From Serinus canaria (Eukaryota > Chordata > Aves > Passeriformes > Fringillidae): a stretch of DNA of 64,000 nucleotides. This document shows, piece by piece, positions 62,845 through 64,000 of the stretch (position 1 is its first letter; each line of letters starts with the position of its first letter). Where the stretch lies: NCBI RefSeq assembly GCF_022539315.1, contig NC_066316.1, positions 36,023,245-36,087,244 on the forward strand, given 5' to 3'. The notes below the pieces were generated by a model, which ran no database searches, was not told where the DNA came from, and saw only the letters and a list, made by a program, of their open reading frames with translations. A program made the translations under genes and the position numbers.

Positions 62845-64000
62845 CTGTAGAAATGCCTTAAAAAAGGACAAGTACTTAGGTTAGGATTAAAAAAAAATAT
62901 ATTGAGTTCCTTTTTTGGGAAATTTCACTACAAATGTTATGAATAAAAACCTAGTATGTTAAACACCATTGCTGCTAAACTAAATGCTGGCCTTGTCACA
63001 ATCAATTGTGCCAGGTCTGTCTCACTGTCAGCTCACCTACCGCACACAACACAGTAACACAGATCAGATACATCTGTACACTTCTAAATGGGACCCTGCT
63101 TTCATTTATGGGGGAAAAGAATCAGAACACTTACAAAGTGTTATAGAGACTTATTAATAAGAGACCAGGATGACCCAGAAGTGCTTAGAATGCAGTTTTG
63201 CTCAAAAAGGGCAAATAGCAGGTAGGTGAGGGCAGCATGACTGAGGTTTTCAGTTTGTCACCTTGCTCCTGCCAAGGACCTCAGACAAGGAGGTGTCCTG
63301 GGGATGGACAGACACACGGGAGGAAGGACAATTCAGTGGGTTCCTGGCTTTTATTGGTAACACAGTGGCTCCTCACAGTGACTGCAGGATCTTAAAGGAC
63401 AGAAAGAGTAGATGATGCCAGTGTGGCATTCTGCTGTAGGAGAGAGATGTCTAAAGGGACTTTCCTGCTGAGTGAAAAGGAAGACCCCCCTACATAGCTG
63501 GATTGTTGGTTTGAGTGCCCAGGGAAAGAGGCAGTAGTGCTGATCTATGCTGGTAACAATGACACAAGGATGTGTAAAGTGAATTTAGATCCCAGAACTT
63601 CTTGCTAGACAGAAAACTAGGTTCTCCATGGTACATTTCTTGGCAGTTCACTGTTGTCTGTTTCCAGTTTTACGGAATTCAAAAAAAGTCAGGCATTCAG
63701 GTGGAGATATGAAAAATAATGTAAAGCATAACAGTACAAGAATATTACAGGAGAAAAAAAAAACTTTCTGGATGTAAATCCCACATTTTATTGTTAGAAA
63801 TGCAAAACTTGTGTATTTTGATTGAGAAAATGTTAAATGGGATTAAGAAAGAAGGGTAAATAGTAGTAGTGACAGCAGCAGTGGGAGAAACCCATATATT
63901 GACTGGATCAGTCTCTCACAAAGATCAGAGAGCAATAAATTACAGCTTCCTATAAAACACAGAGCAACCAGAAAACTACAGATGATTCCAACAGTTAATA
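62845..64000 (-). other. CNST intron leading to exon(s) beyond the window
   Basis: No further CNST exon is visible; the N-terminal coding exon is expected to the right. The stretch near 63500-63600 may be an old CR1 ORF1 remnant. Confidence 0.55.
63500..63600 (+). mobile_element. Possible CR1 ORF1 remnant
   Basis: One plus frame reads AVVLIYAGNNDTRMCKVN, which resembles the esterase-like segment of CR1 ORF1 (VGTNDT-type). Only a short piece is readable, so this is tentative. Confidence 0.3.

Overview
The window is nuclear DNA from a bird, most likely a songbird (passerine). Coding sequence is split into short exons by GT-AG introns. The dominant repeats are CR1 LINE fragments, with one avian-type retroviral LTR. 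There is also a SINE-like element with a tRNA-Ile head and a CR1-type tail, a structure known from passerine genomes (TguSINE1). No bacterial or phage-type genes, operons or CRISPR arrays are present. The lineage is inferred from repeats and gene content; no database search was possible.

Two protein genes are present, both transcribed right to left. Left end (22-9143, minus): SCCPDH, the saccharopine dehydrogenase-like oxidoreductase. Eleven GT-AG coding exons join in frame to about 399 codons; the last roughly 30 codons lie beyond the left edge. The first exon sits in a CpG island (about 8440-9420) with a GC-box cluster. Right half (38629-62844, minus): CNST, consortin, a trans-Golgi connexin-sorting membrane protein. 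Nine coding exons join to 594 residues plus stop and include the C-terminal transmembrane segment; the N-terminal exon or exons and the promoter lie beyond the right edge. CNST upstream of SCCPDH in the same orientation matches human 1q44, so this is a conserved syntenic block with short avian introns.

Between the genes (about 9.4-38.6 kb) I see no coding gene. It holds CR1 fragments (about 9.48-10.5, 13.77-14.48, 22.44-22.81 and 33.6-34.0 kb), a possible LTR remnant (17.0-17.56 kb), old MIR-like SINE remnants, AT-rich palindromes near 14.5-14.7 kb including a 36-bp inverted repeat, and a CTCF-like motif at 22.86 kb. The region just below 38.6 kb probably includes the CNST 3' UTR.

I found no convincing undescribed gene system. 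The points most worth checking are the CNST microexons and the homopolymer beside one of them, the GAT-repeat acidic tract in CNST, the inverted repeat at 14.6 kb, the CTCF-like motif, a G-quadruplex-capable tract inside a solo LTR in an SCCPDH intron, and duplications next to the SCCPDH CpG island.
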